Shown: positions 17,700-27,269, counted from the stretch's first letter. The stretch: 45,602 nucleotides of DNA from Pseudomonadota bacterium (GCA_020160875.1 JAIUPE010000010.1:7896-53497); one strand, 5' to 3'. Numbers and translations are program-made. Notes: generated by a model not told the origin, from the letters alone.

Positions 17700-19439
17700 A
17701 TGGCGGAGCTTATCCCGGCTGTGCCCAAAGACTGCCCAGGCAGCGAACGCCTGGTGTTTGAACGTCTGGGCCGCGAACTGCCACATGACTGGATCATACT
17801 TCACTCCCTCGAATTCGCCTCCCACGAGACGAAGATGTGGGGTGAGACCGACATAACCGTTCTTTCTCCGCTGGGCATATTTGTGCTCGAGGTCAAAGGC
17901 GGAAAGGTCGAGTGCCGGAACGGCCTTTGGTACTACGGCGGCGGGGGCGAAACATTCGTAAAGAAAGAAAGCCCGTGGTCCCAAGCCTCCGGCTCCCTCT
18001 TCGCGATCCGCAAGCGCCTGCGCGATGCGGACGATTCATTCAAGAAGACGCTCTTCGGGATCGGCGTGGTGATGCCGTACACGACATTTACCGTCACGGG
18101 GTTCGAGATAATACCTGAAGTGCTGTTGGACCGGCGCCATTTCAGGGAACCACTTCTGGGATACATTGAACAGCTTCACAGGTATTGGGAGGCTGACTGC
18201 GCCCGGCGCGACAACGACGAGTGCCAGGGTTTGACGGCTGCGCAGCTTCGCAAGGTGCGCCAGATTCTCCGTCCGGATTTCGACACAGCGATGAGTCTTG
18301 GCGGGTACCTTACGGGTCTCGAAACCCAACTCCTTCACCTCACGAACGAGCAAATTCGAACATCGAGACGAATGGCGGCAAATCCCCGCAGTGTCGTGCG
18401 CGGGCGCGCCGGCACCGGCAAATCCATTTTGGCAGTCGAGCGGGCCCGCGAGCTTTCCGGTCTCGGTCTCCGTGTCCTGTACCTTTGCTTCAATCAGCTC
18501 CTCGCAGCGCACGTCCGAGCGTCATTAGCAAATGACCCGCGCGCCAAGGGAGTCGAGGCATGGCATGTCCATGCACTTTATCGGGACATTATAGATCGTG
18601 CCGGGCTTCTGGCAGACCTCGAGGCGGCCGATCCGAAGGCGGGCGACTACTTCCCGAAAATCTTTCCCAGGATCGCAGCCGAAGCGCTTTGCCTCGGACA
18701 GTTTGACGGATGGGATGCCCTGGTCATTGACGAGGCTCAGGATCTATTGACCCCTGAGCATCTCGACGCCCTGGATCTTCTCCTGAAGCAGGGTTTGCGG
18801 AACGGCCGATGGCACCTTTTTCTTGATCCACTGCAGAACATCTATGGTGGCGATGTTCAGGAGATGGTCGAGAAGCGTCTGGCGGAGGGAGCGCCGACCT
18901 TCGACGACCTTTTTGAGAATTGCCGCAATACGCGGCAGGTCGCGATCGAGACCTCCATTATTTCGGGAGTTGACCTGGCGATCGAAGGGGCTCCAAACGG
19001 GCCCAAGGCCGAGCTGCACTACTACACTTCACGCGACCGCGCGATCTCGGAAATTGATCGGGTCCTTTGCGAATTGATCGACGGGGATGTGGACCCGCTG
19101 GAAATCGCCATACTCTCCACCCGACGGCCCGAAAATTCCTTGCTCGCGGGGCGGAATGGCCTTGCCAGCCGAAAGCTTGTCGATCCTGCGAACGAAACCG
19201 AACTCAGGAGCGGCAATCTGCTTTTTACGACCATGCATGCGTTCAAGGGACTTGAGAAGCAGGCGATCATTGCCATCGATATGGATGAAATCGGCGACGC
19301 GTATTGGTCGATGCTTCATTACGCCGGCCTTTCTCGCGCTCGCTGCCTTCTGCATGTATTCCTGCCGGCGAGTGCCAAGGCGAAGTACGGCCTTCAGGCT
19401 GAAGCTTTCGGCCGCCGCCTGACCGCACGCTCCAGCTAA
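17700..19439 (+). CDS. NERD nuclease-like domain fused to UvrD-like helicase
   Basis: A 579-aa protein with an N-terminal NERD (nuclease-related) domain: WGETDITVLSPLGIFVLEVK at about residues 46-65 supplies the E/D...E-x-K pattern of the PD-(D/E)XK-like fold. A P-loop GRAGTGKS follows at about 235-242, motif II VIDEAQDL near 342, a motif III-like FLDPLQNIYG near 377, a motif V-like FTTMHAFKGLEKQAI near 503, and GLSRARCLLHVF near 542. It starts 15 bp after drmB and has the same strand, so it probably belongs to the operon, at the place where drmC (a PLD nuclease) sits in known DISARM. A substitute nuclease role is inference. It ends by overlapping the convergent gene's stop by 4 bp. Confidence 0.88.
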   Translation: MAELIPAVPKDCPGSERLVFERLGRELPHDWIILHSLEFASHETKMWGETDITVLSPLGIFVLEVKGGKVECRNGLWYYGGGGETFVKKESPWSQASGSLFAIRKRLRDADDSFKKTLFGIGVVMPYTTFTVTGFEIIPEVLLDRRHFREPLLGYIEQLHRYWEADCARRDNDECQGLTAAQLRKVRQILRPDFDTAMSLGGYLTGLETQLLHLTNEQIRTSRRMAANPRSVVRGRAGTGKSILAVERARELSGLGLRVLYLCFNQLLAAHVRASLANDPRAKGVEAWHVHALYRDIIDRAGLLADLEAADPKAGDYFPKIFPRIAAEALCLGQFDGWDALVIDEAQDLLTPEHLDALDLLLKQGLRNGRWHLFLDPLQNIYGGDVQEMVEKRLAEGAPTFDDLFENCRNTRQVAIETSIISGVDLAIEGAPNGPKAELHYYTSRDRAISEIDRVLCELIDGDVDPLEIAILSTRRPENSLLAGRNGLASRKLVDPANETELRSGNLLFTTMHAFKGLEKQAIIAIDMDEIGDAYWSMLHYAGLSRARCLLHVFLPASAKAKYGLQAEAFGRRLTARSS

Positions 19440-20392
19440 GACGAGGCAGCATCGAGACCAAAATGCCGATCGAGGCCATCCGAAATTTCCTTCGTTGACC
19501 GCAGATCACCAAGTCCGCGCATGATTTCCCGACAGTTGTTGTCGAGCCAAGCGGGGGTAAGCTCCGAAATAATGACGACACGTTCTTCGTAGACGGCGGC
19601 GATGAATCTGTCGCTCCAGGTGATTATATCCAGATCGAGCCTAAAGTTCTGCACGCCAGCGGCGTACAGCGCGTTGAGAAATTCGAGCGTTATACGATTG
19701 GAGCCGTATGCAGGACCAATCGCGTCGATCCGAATGGGTGATGAGTAAGGCATATCCGTGTATCCAGGGAACATGTGCCACGCGTACCAGCGACCCGTGC
19801 GCAGCTTGAAGGAGGCGTCGCCGCGGATTACCGATGCGGACATTGCATTTTCGGGCGTCCACTCGGCGATAAGAAAGTTCTCCGGCCTTGCGCCTTCAGC
19901 GAGACGCGCATGCATCCACTCGATTTGATTGGGCTTGATTGAGTCCTTCTTGATGCGTTTGGCGTCGCAAAAGACGACCGCATCGTTCTTCCACGCGAGA
20001 ACATCCCAACCGCCGCCGAATTTAGTGAAGCCGGTGGCGTGCCGGGCAAGAGCGGGTATTGCGCGGATCTCGGCCTCTGGAACGGATGCGGTCCGTGCGC
20101 CGGGCATGGCGCGGAGGTAACGGCTCTTCCAGGAATCAACCCATACCGCGCGCCACCCGGCCTCTTCGAAAAGACCGACGAGCGCGATCTCGGCGAAACA
20201 AGCGGTGCCGGCGTGGTCCACCACCGGTTTCGTGCCGTGCCCCCAGATGTTCGGAAACGGCGAGAGAGGGAAGGCAGGCCGGGCGACCGGAACCGCTACG
20301 CCGGCGAAGTCGATGGTGGAGGCCGGCGCGAGTGCGGCCGGGAGGGTGGCTTGCTCCGTTGGCATTGAACCAGCAACTTGTGCACCGATCAT
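19436..20392 (-). CDS. VRR-NUC-like PD-(D/E)XK nuclease
   Basis: Start is set at ATG 20392, which overlaps the HNH gene's stop as ATGA; the frame is open to an earlier ATG at 20437. That gives 318 aa. The core GGWDVLAWKNDAVVFCDAKR, with NQIEWMHARLAEG after it, has D...D-x-K followed by QxxW, a layout seen in VRR-NUC and related nucleases that cut or process branched DNA. The remaining sequence (TFKLRTGRWYAWHMFPGY-like part and a C-terminal helical end) I do not recognise. It is last in a three-gene coupled unit with an HNH nuclease and a possible PD-(D/E)XK protein, and converges on the DISARM-like operon. Nuclease fold is probable; its target is unknown. Confidence 0.7.
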   Translation of the reverse strand: MIGAQVAGSMPTEQATLPAALAPASTIDFAGVAVPVARPAFPLSPFPNIWGHGTKPVVDHAGTACFAEIALVGLFEEAGWRAVWVDSWKSRYLRAMPGARTASVPEAEIRAIPALARHATGFTKFGGGWDVLAWKNDAVVFCDAKRIKKDSIKPNQIEWMHARLAEGARPENFLIAEWTPENAMSASVIRGDASFKLRTGRWYAWHMFPGYTDMPYSSPIRIDAIGPAYGSNRITLEFLNALYAAGVQNFRLDLDIITWSDRFIAAVYEERVVIISELTPAWLDNNCREIMRGLGDLRSTKEISDGLDRHFGLDAASS

Positions 20393-21042
20393 CGCGCGAA
20401 ACCTTCCAGCCCATCCCACCGCGCTGCATTCGCCCATGCAACGGAGCGAGCGGTCGTGCGCGGATCGGCGAGACCCACTTCTTCAAGCAAATGCTCCATC
20501 CGACCGTAATTGCACGGCGCGCAGGTGATTACGATGTTATCGCAGACGCTTTCGCCACCACGGCTATTCGGGAGAACGTGATCGAACTGGAGCCACATCG
20601 CCTGGAAGGCGGCATGCTGCTCCCGCGCGATGCGGCTCCAGCGCAGAGCATCCGGATATAGCCGGCGGATGCGGGCGCGGGTCTTCGGATCGACAACGGG
20701 AATGCCGCAAAACCGGCAGAAGAGGCCATCGCGGCGGATGACATCCTGCTGCGTCTGAAGCGTCGGCATGCGAGGGAGGGGGCGATGGGCACGAGCTCTT
20801 GCCGGCGGTGCGCCTTCGACAACGCGGATGCGATGAATGTCCGCGCTCCACGCACCCCAGAGCGAGTCTGTCCACGCTGCGATCGCGTAATCATCCGCTT
20901 CTTTTATGAGCCGCTCGGCGGCGGCGCGGTCACCGGCCCCGTGCGCCTCCGCTGCGCTCAGCAACCGGTCGGCCGCGACCCAGATTTCCGGGATCGGCTC
21001 ACGAAGACAGCGACGCGGGGCGTAGAAGTCCAGATCGTTCAT
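20389..21042 (-). CDS. HNH endonuclease
   Basis: A 217-aa protein with a complete HNH module at about residues 109-185: CRFCGIPV gives the first zinc Cys pair, FDHVLPNSRGG the central D-H, DNIVITCAPCN the Asn and second Cys pair, and YGRM ends the fold. The N-terminal 90 residues are helical and unrecognised. It overlaps the upstream gene's stop (ATGA at 21039-21042) and the downstream gene's start (ATGA at 20389-20392), so three genes are translationally coupled. HNH proteins in defence islands are often restriction or McrA-like enzymes. Which DNA it attacks cannot be told here. Confidence 0.88.
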   Translation of the reverse strand: MNDLDFYAPRRCLREPIPEIWVAADRLLSAAEAHGAGDRAAAERLIKEADDYAIAAWTDSLWGAWSADIHRIRVVEGAPPARARAHRPLPRMPTLQTQQDVIRRDGLFCRFCGIPVVDPKTRARIRRLYPDALRWSRIAREQHAAFQAMWLQFDHVLPNSRGGESVCDNIVITCAPCNYGRMEHLLEEVGLADPRTTARSVAWANAARWDGLEGFAR

Positions 21043-22007
21043 CCGCTCCCACCCTCACCCAGTAGCCGCAGCGTACGGCGTGCCTCAATCTCCGCCAGGC
21101 GCCTTAGGCCCTCACCCGCATGAGGCTCGCTAAGATACGCGAGCCACGCCTTCCAGTCCTCCCGGCGTGAGTTACCGCGAGCGGGCCGGGACTGGTGCCA
21201 CTCCCACTCTTCGCGCGGCGGATTTTCGTCCGCTGCCGGATCCTCATCATCGAGATAGGAGCTCGCGTTCGAGCACCAGCGGCCGGCATCGTCGGTGAAC
21301 ACGCCCTCGACCTCGGGTGTCTGCCAGCGCTCCATCTGGCGCTTGCAGACGGAATCTTTCACCCAGGCCAGCCTCAGGCTGATGCCGTCGAAGAGGCGCG
21401 CGGGCGAGACTGCATTGGGCGCCGCTACCGGCATTTCCAGGGAACGGGCAAAATATTCAAATTTGTCGAACCAAGCACCGAGAGCATCGAACGAGTGGAC
21501 CAGCATCATCGCGCAGGGATAGCGCAGGCGCCGGGCCTCGTAGATGGCGGCGCAGGTACGATGCAGAAGCTGATAATGCACATCGCCGACGATATCAGTC
21601 TCGAGGCCGAGGGTTGCGCAGAGTCCCTTCAACCGGGCTATCTTGCCGGGAGCCGGCGTTGTTCCCAGCCATTTGTCCACGACTTCCCCAAAGGGCTCGT
21701 CCACCTTGCCCTCGACCGCGAGCACGGCGTTGACCGCCGGCAGCCCGACAACTGCAAGCAGATCCGTTTGACTCGGCGCTCCGGCGGTCCCGAGGTCGGT
21801 AGGACGTTCAAACACAGCGTCGAGAAGCTGGGCCCCACGCCATTCCGGAGCCTGGTCGAGGACCGAGCGTACAGAATCGGGGATGCCGGGAGAGGCGGTC
21901 CAGGCAACGGCGAGTTCGTAGGCGCTGCGACCTTTCTTCCAATGACGCAGCCCGCGACCGAGACGCGGTATGATCTCCTCGGGTTCTTCGATGGCGATGT
22001 GAAACAT
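21039..22007 (-). CDS. Unrecognised protein with possible PD-(D/E)XK core
   Basis: A 322-aa protein from ATG 22007, preceded by a GAAGGGGG ribosome site. Residues from about 84 read PSQTDLLAVVG, then AVLAVEGKVDEPFGEVVDKWL at about 97-117. The D...E-x-K spacing and hydrophobic strands fit a PD-(D/E)XK core, but I cannot name the family with confidence. After about residue 230 it becomes rich in Trp, Glu and Arg and ends with a helical segment. It is first in the unit with the HNH and VRR-NUC-like genes, so a role connected to DNA restriction is likely. Function unproven. Confidence 0.75.
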   Translation of the reverse strand: MFHIAIEEPEEIIPRLGRGLRHWKKGRSAYELAVAWTASPGIPDSVRSVLDQAPEWRGAQLLDAVFERPTDLGTAGAPSQTDLLAVVGLPAVNAVLAVEGKVDEPFGEVVDKWLGTTPAPGKIARLKGLCATLGLETDIVGDVHYQLLHRTCAAIYEARRLRYPCAMMLVHSFDALGAWFDKFEYFARSLEMPVAAPNAVSPARLFDGISLRLAWVKDSVCKRQMERWQTPEVEGVFTDDAGRWCSNASSYLDDEDPAADENPPREEWEWHQSRPARGNSRREDWKAWLAYLSEPHAGEGLRRLAEIEARRTLRLLGEGGSG

Positions 22008-22328
22008 GCGCGCCCCCTTCCCGGCAAAATACTATCCCGGTCTCCGTGGCCATTCGAGGAGTCGCGCACGCCGCCTCCGGCACGCACCGGCGCTCTCCAG
22101 GCCGTTCGAGATCAGGCATCACCCGAGCAAGAAACCGCTCCGGCGAGACGTTTGTGGGCCAGATTGTGGGCTAATCCGCCGCCTCGCGCCCGAGGCCTTG
22201 AATTAGCCGGGTTTTTCCTGCCTTGCGGCGGACACCTCATCCGCCATTATCCATAGTGGTCAGCCGCGGGCGGAGAATTTCAATTAAGACGTTCACTGAT
22301 TCAACGTATTGGCGACCGCGAGAATGAA
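22008..22328. promoter_or_regulatory. Divergent intergenic region, no gene seen
   Basis: About 320 bp between the starts of the nuclease unit (22007, minus) and the STAND gene (22329, plus). Frames crossing it look like shadows of neighbours. Promoters for both directions should lie here. The stretch nearest the STAND gene turns AT-richer, and a small inverted repeat, ACGTT at 22289-22293 and AACGT at 22303-22307, lies 20-40 bp before its ATG. No clear -35/-10 pair. Confidence 0.35.
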
Positions 22329-25300
22329 ATGTTGGGGGATTGTTTGGCCGACGTGGAGGAAATCACTTCCGACTTTGACGCGGATCTGCACGTTCCGCCC
22401 GACAAGGTGCCTGATAGGCCACCTGTAGAGACCAAGGTGCAAGAGCTGCCCTTTGGAGATCTGACCTGGGAAAACTTTGAACGAATTTGCTTACGCATAG
22501 CGAGCTTGAGCGAGCGCGCGGAATTCGTCGTCCGATACGGACGGAAAGGCCAGAAGCAAGAGGGTATCGACATTTTTGTTCGTACCTCGTCAGGAAAGTA
22601 CGACGTTTGGCAGGCAAAAAAGTATGAAGCGGTCTCACCATCAGACATTCGGGGCTGGATTAAAAAATTCACTGATGGTGAATGGAAGGATAAAGCAGAG
22701 CGCTTGTACTTAGCGATCAAGGCGCCAATCGATGACAAGAAAATCCAGGATGAGATCGAGACCCAACACGGCCTCTTGAAGGCCAAAGGTATATCCCTGT
22801 TTGCCTATGGCGGTGACAAGCTCAGTGAAATTCTGAAAGATCAGCCGCAGATTGTGGATGACTTCTTTGGCCGAGCCTGGGCCAAGAAGTTCTTCGACGA
22901 AGAGACCATAAAAAAGCTTGGGAATCGACTAGACGGGGGCGAGTTCTCGCGCGTTAGATCGCAGTTAGCCAAATTCTACACCGCCAGTTTCCATATGCTC
23001 GACATGAATATGCGAGCGATAGCGAATGATGCTGGTTCCGAAGCCCCAGACATTCTATCTCGCTACGTCGTGCCCGACCTTTACGTGCGGGAGAAGCATT
23101 CAGAGGCCGCGGTTAGCCCGGAGGCGCCAGCAAGTGAGCCGTCCGCAACGGCTCCGCAGACGGAATCTGGAGCGCGACGGGAGCCTAAAACATCAAGAAA
23201 GGTGAACGTCCAGAGACGAATGACGGCGTCCGTATGGTTGGCTGATGGCTCGCAACTGGCCGTGGTTGGGGACGCCGGCAGCGGTAAAAGTAGCTTGCTG
23301 AGAGCAATCGCTCTGGACGTAATGACCAATCAGCGCGTCTTTCCCGCTCTGTCGAAACGCTGGGGAGGGTTGCTTCCGCTCCACCTTTCATTCTCGCGAT
23401 GGAGCCGACTCAGCGCCAAGAAAGAAGCAGCAGTGGGTCTAAAAGAGATTGTTAAGGAAACTCTTCAGCAGTCTTTGACAGCCGATCTTATCAGCCTCTT
23501 GGATAGCGTCATCGATGAGAAGCGCATCTTCATACTGCTCGATGGGCTAGATGAATGGTCGGACGAGCAAGCGGCCAGGACGACGCTACATACGATTTTG
23601 ACGCTCGCGACGACCCATGAAATCCCCATGATCGTCACCGGCCGTCCACGGGGCTTGGATAAAATTGGTTCAATACCCCAACACTGGAAGGTATCGGAAC
23701 TTTCACCGCTCTCCCGCGCCCACCAGAAGAGGTTAGCCGAGATTTGGTTCAAGGCGGCCTTGCCGGCCGCGGAGGGAACCACGGCTTCCGAAGCACCCGT
23801 CCGGCAACGTGTAGAAAGCTTCTTTAGAGACTTAGAGCGCGATCAGAATCTGGCGGCGTTGGCAGGAAATCCTCTCCTCTTTGTGGGTCTCATTGCGCTC
23901 TCGATGAGGCAGATTGCCCTACCTCGCAATAGAGTTGAGGCAATCAAAAATCTCACAGAAATTCTCATTGAAAAGCACCCCGTCCGACGCGCTACGGAAG
24001 CGGGAGATACCAAATCTCGCTTTAATCACATCGCCGATCCCGAGATACGCCGCTCTGCTTTAGGTCGCCTCGCTTTTCATGTTCGTGGCACCGCCGGTGG
24101 CGGCACGATCGACATAAAAGACGCCAGAAAAAGCATTCAAGAATACCTCACCGGTTCAGACACCTACGCTTACACCGTAGACCAGGCGCAAAAAGCTGCG
24201 ACGGAAATGGTCGCTGTAAATGCTGAGACGGTGGGCATACTGATAGAACGCGCCCCTGGAGAAATCAGTTTCGCGCACGCCTCTTTCGAAGAGTATCTGG
24301 CGGCCGAACACATCAATACATGGCCGATGGATAAGGCGATCGCCTTTGCTAAGAATGCATCGGGCACAGCTTTATGGCGCAATGTCTTGGTGAATTGGGC
24401 GGCGTTATTGTCGCGTCCAACTGAAGTGGCGACGCTTATCAAAGCGGTAGAGGAGACGAAAGCCGCCAATTCTGAAATGGATCGCGCGATCAACTGCGAC
24501 ATACTTTTGGCAGAAATAGCCTTCGGTCCGGCAGTTAAGCAGCCAGCGACCACGAAAGTTCTTACCGATCACGCCTTCAGTGTCATCGAACGAGGGGAGT
24601 GGCTGCCGGCGCGTAGGGCCGTACTAAAGACAGCACTTACGAGCGGTCTGGTTGGTCAAACTGCATCAGTAGTCGACGCACGCATTGCTAAGTGGGCGCC
24701 CCGGCGCGGAAAATATTTCAACTATGCATATGATGTATTGGGAAGTTGGAAACGCGCCCCCGACGTGGAAGAGGTCCTTTTTCGAGGACTGTTTGACGAG
24801 GAACGACATGGGCAGCACAGCGCGGCGATTGCACTGGCAAAGATGTGTGCCGGTGACGCATCGGTCGCAAATGCGCTTCACGGAATCATGCGTTCCACAC
24901 TGGACACGTCAGCCGCGGCGGCAGCCCTAGAGGCGTTAATTGAAGGTTGGCCGAACGATACGGTGCTACCATGCCTGGTGGACGCTGCGTTTGCGTCGAG
25001 TGACGCAACTCTCAAATTGGTGGGTGTAAGTGGTCGAATCAAACTCGCGCGGGCGAGCGACGAAGACAAAGAGAGATTGATCGAACTTCTTAGTGAACGC
25101 ACAGACTTGGAATTTTGGGACAAGCCCAGAGCACGATACTTGCTCACAACGAACTGGATAAATGACCCGAAGATCATTGATGCCGCGCTTTCAGTAGCAA
25201 GCCGCGGACGGACAAGGGCAACCGACTTCGAGCGCGAAGCTGCGATGCATTACCTTCTTCGTTGTGATCCGAATAATGCGCTCGTGGCGAATTGGGTGAG

Positions 25301-27269
25301 GGAGCAGCTCAAGGAAAAGTACCCGTTTTCCATGTCACACGATGGCGCATATGAGCATATCGTCCCGTTTGCTCTGGCGCACGCCGACATTCGGCAAAGT
25401 GCCGTGGATGTCCTAAAGTCTGATTTTGGCAGGCACTTTCATCACTCGCTGCAAGGCCTAATACTTGGCCTCAAAGGCGACGATATCCGCGACCATCTCC
25501 TATCAATCGCAAGATCCGGCGAGGGGATGGACCGCTATTGGTCGATACTTCCGCTTGTTGAAGGCTGGGGCAGATCCGATCCAGAAGTCGCGAAACTGTA
25601 CGATGAAATTCCCGCCTGGACTGACGATCAGCTAAATAACCTTTCGTCACTTCTGCCGGATATTTATCAAGACAAAGCGGCGTGTCGAGCGCGCCTCCTA
25701 CACATGGCGCCCACAGTTGAACACGCCCGCCTGGACTTCATCACGTCGGGACTTTCAAAGCTCGGAAGCAGTTCCGATGACAACGAAGCTGTCGATATTC
25801 TTCTCGGGAGGAACGGAAAGGGGCCGCCGGCTTATGATCTAGGCGGCGGCTTTATCATCGTGTATTCGCGTCACCCGAAAGTCCGCGAACTAGCCATACG
25901 GGCGATGAGAAGTCACGAGCCAATGCTTCATGCTATGGCGCACGTCTATGAAAACGACGATGAGTTACGTAAAGAATTGCTCCAATCTCTGACGCCACTC
26001 CCTCTCACATTGCGCAGTGATCTCGTTGAATTCGCGTCCATAGAGATGGGTACACGTGAGTCATTTAGATCGCTTTTGGGCAACTATGACCTGGAGCATG
26101 ACTCCGATCTAAAGATTGGAACAGCTATTCACTACTACCGTCAGTTGGCGCGTGAGAAGCCTGATGATGGCGTCGTCGACTCTCTGAAGGTCGGCCTAAA
26201 TGTTGTCGGTCCGGACTACCAAGAACGTCGCGCGGCCGCATTCGCCGGGGTGCTACTGCTCGGCCACTTGAACATATTCATGCCGCTGAAGGAATTTGGT
26301 GACAAGCTGATGCATATCCGTATCGGCGCAGGATACGGCAACGAGAGCGGAAGTTTGGCCTCCCTACTTTGTGAGAAGTGGATAGAGCTCAAGGCCGCTT
26401 TTGGCGACTCCTTGGGCGCGCGACTTGGCGATTTCGGATCGAGCGAGGGCCAAGTTTGGGAATATCTCGCTCCCCATATCCAGGAGAACTCATCCGTTCG
26501 GCCTGAGTTTTTGGCCTATTGCCACAGTGCAAATGGGCAAATCGGTCTAAATTCCCTACGAAAGTTTGCAGAGGAGCAGCCGTCCAGCGAGCGCCTATTG
26601 GAATTATGTTGGCGTGGATTTGATCGGGAACTCTTGAAAGGTCAGAAACAGGATTCGCCCTGGGCAACCGTAAAAATGCGCCTAGAGATCGCCTATCTCT
26701 TGAAGCGCCATTTTGGCAGTCGAGCCGACGTAATTGATAAAGTCGCAAAGATGCTGAAAGGCGGACACGCGCCGGAATTGGTCGCTCTCATCCTTCTTGA
26801 TCCCCAGAATGCCGCTATGGGGGATCTGAGATACACATCATCCGAGATCATTGAAAAGTTCGGTGACTGGATGGCGGCGGTGCATTTGTCGGCGTTTCGC
26901 GATTCAGCTGCGGATTTCGTTAAGATGGTTCGCGCGATGTTAAATCGCGAGGATCAAGGCATCTGGTTGTTCCAAGACATCCTGAATCGAGTGGTGTTGG
27001 AGCGATTGCAGCGCGACGAAGCCGCGACTGCGCAGCTCAAGGAGTGTCTTGGAAAAGATGCAAATCATAATGAAATCGCGAGCATTCCACAGTACCTGTT
27101 AGCGGCCGGGAGTATGGATTCCGAGACCTTGGCTCTCTGTAAAAAGCTCCTTCATGACGAGGAAAAATTGCCCCTCCCGAGGACTGGTTACGACGCATTT
27201 GCCGACAAAATACTGAGTGTGAAGCGTAGTCTTATGGAGGTTCTGTCGCCCTCCATCACGCTCAACTAG
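22329..27269 (+). CDS. Mrr-like nuclease-NACHT STAND defence protein (Avs/bNACHT-like)
   Basis: A 1646-aa protein in three parts. Residues about 38-190 form an Mrr/PD-(D/E)XK-like nuclease domain: LTWENFERIC, then QEGIDIFV (Asp 81) and VWQAKKYE (Gln 95, Lys 97). After a linker comes a NACHT NTPase with Walker A GDAGSGKSSLL near 315-325 and Walker B ILLDGLDEW near 401-410. The remaining thousand residues look like helical repeats, suited to sensing a ligand. STAND proteins such as Avs and bNACHT bind conserved phage proteins, oligomerise and switch on the nuclease, killing the infected cell. GC content and codon use are lower than in the neighbouring DISARM-like operon, hinting at separate acquisition. 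ATG 22329 is used; TTG 22344 has a better ribosome site (GGGGGA) and would remove five residues. Single-gene unit. Confidence 0.85.
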   Translation: MLGDCLADVEEITSDFDADLHVPPDKVPDRPPVETKVQELPFGDLTWENFERICLRIASLSERAEFVVRYGRKGQKQEGIDIFVRTSSGKYDVWQAKKYEAVSPSDIRGWIKKFTDGEWKDKAERLYLAIKAPIDDKKIQDEIETQHGLLKAKGISLFAYGGDKLSEILKDQPQIVDDFFGRAWAKKFFDEETIKKLGNRLDGGEFSRVRSQLAKFYTASFHMLDMNMRAIANDAGSEAPDILSRYVVPDLYVREKHSEAAVSPEAPASEPSATAPQTESGARREPKTSRKVNVQRRMTASVWLADGSQLAVVGDAGSGKSSLLRAIALDVMTNQRVFPALSKRWGGLLPLHLSFSRWSRLSAKKEAAVGLKEIVKETLQQSLTADLISLLDSVIDEKRIFILLDGLDEWSDEQAARTTLHTILTLATTHEIPMIVTGRPRGLDKIGSIPQHWKVSELSPLSRAHQKRLAEIWFKAALPAAEGTTASEAPVRQRVESFFRDLERDQNLAALAGNPLLFVGLIALSMRQIALPRNRVEAIKNLTEILIEKHPVRRATEAGDTKSRFNHIADPEIRRSALGRLAFHVRGTAGGGTIDIKDARKSIQEYLTGSDTYAYTVDQAQKAATEMVAVNAETVGILIERAPGEISFAHASFEEYLAAEHINTWPMDKAIAFAKNASGTALWRNVLVNWAALLSRPTEVATLIKAVEETKAANSEMDRAINCDILLAEIAFGPAVKQPATTKVLTDHAFSVIERGEWLPARRAVLKTALTSGLVGQTASVVDARIAKWAPRRGKYFNYAYDVLGSWKRAPDVEEVLFRGLFDEERHGQHSAAIALAKMCAGDASVANALHGIMRSTLDTSAAAAALEALIEGWPNDTVLPCLVDAAFASSDATLKLVGVSGRIKLARASDEDKERLIELLSERTDLEFWDKPRARYLLTTNWINDPKIIDAALSVASRGRTRATDFEREAAMHYLLRCDPNNALVANWVREQLKEKYPFSMSHDGAYEHIVPFALAHADIRQSAVDVLKSDFGRHFHHSLQGLILGLKGDDIRDHLLSIARSGEGMDRYWSILPLVEGWGRSDPEVAKLYDEIPAWTDDQLNNLSSLLPDIYQDKAACRARLLHMAPTVEHARLDFITSGLSKLGSSSDDNEAVDILLGRNGKGPPAYDLGGGFIIVYSRHPKVRELAIRAMRSHEPMLHAMAHVYENDDELRKELLQSLTPLPLTLRSDLVEFASIEMGTRESFRSLLGNYDLEHDSDLKIGTAIHYYRQLAREKPDDGVVDSLKVGLNVVGPDYQERRAAAFAGVLLLGHLNIFMPLKEFGDKLMHIRIGAGYGNESGSLASLLCEKWIELKAAFGDSLGARLGDFGSSEGQVWEYLAPHIQENSSVRPEFLAYCHSANGQIGLNSLRKFAEEQPSSERLLELCWRGFDRELLKGQKQDSPWATVKMRLEIAYLLKRHFGSRADVIDKVAKMLKGGHAPELVALILLDPQNAAMGDLRYTSSEIIEKFGDWMAAVHLSAFRDSAADFVKMVRAMLNREDQGIWLFQDILNRVVLERLQRDEAATAQLKECLGKDANHNEIASIPQYLLAAGSMDSETLALCKKLLHDEEKLPLPRTGYDAFADKILSVKRSLMEVLSPSITLN

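Noticed and set aside
21195-22256. Plus-strand 353-aa frame
   Set aside because: Antisense to the first gene of the coupled nuclease unit, which has a ribosome site and ATGA overlap with the HNH gene.
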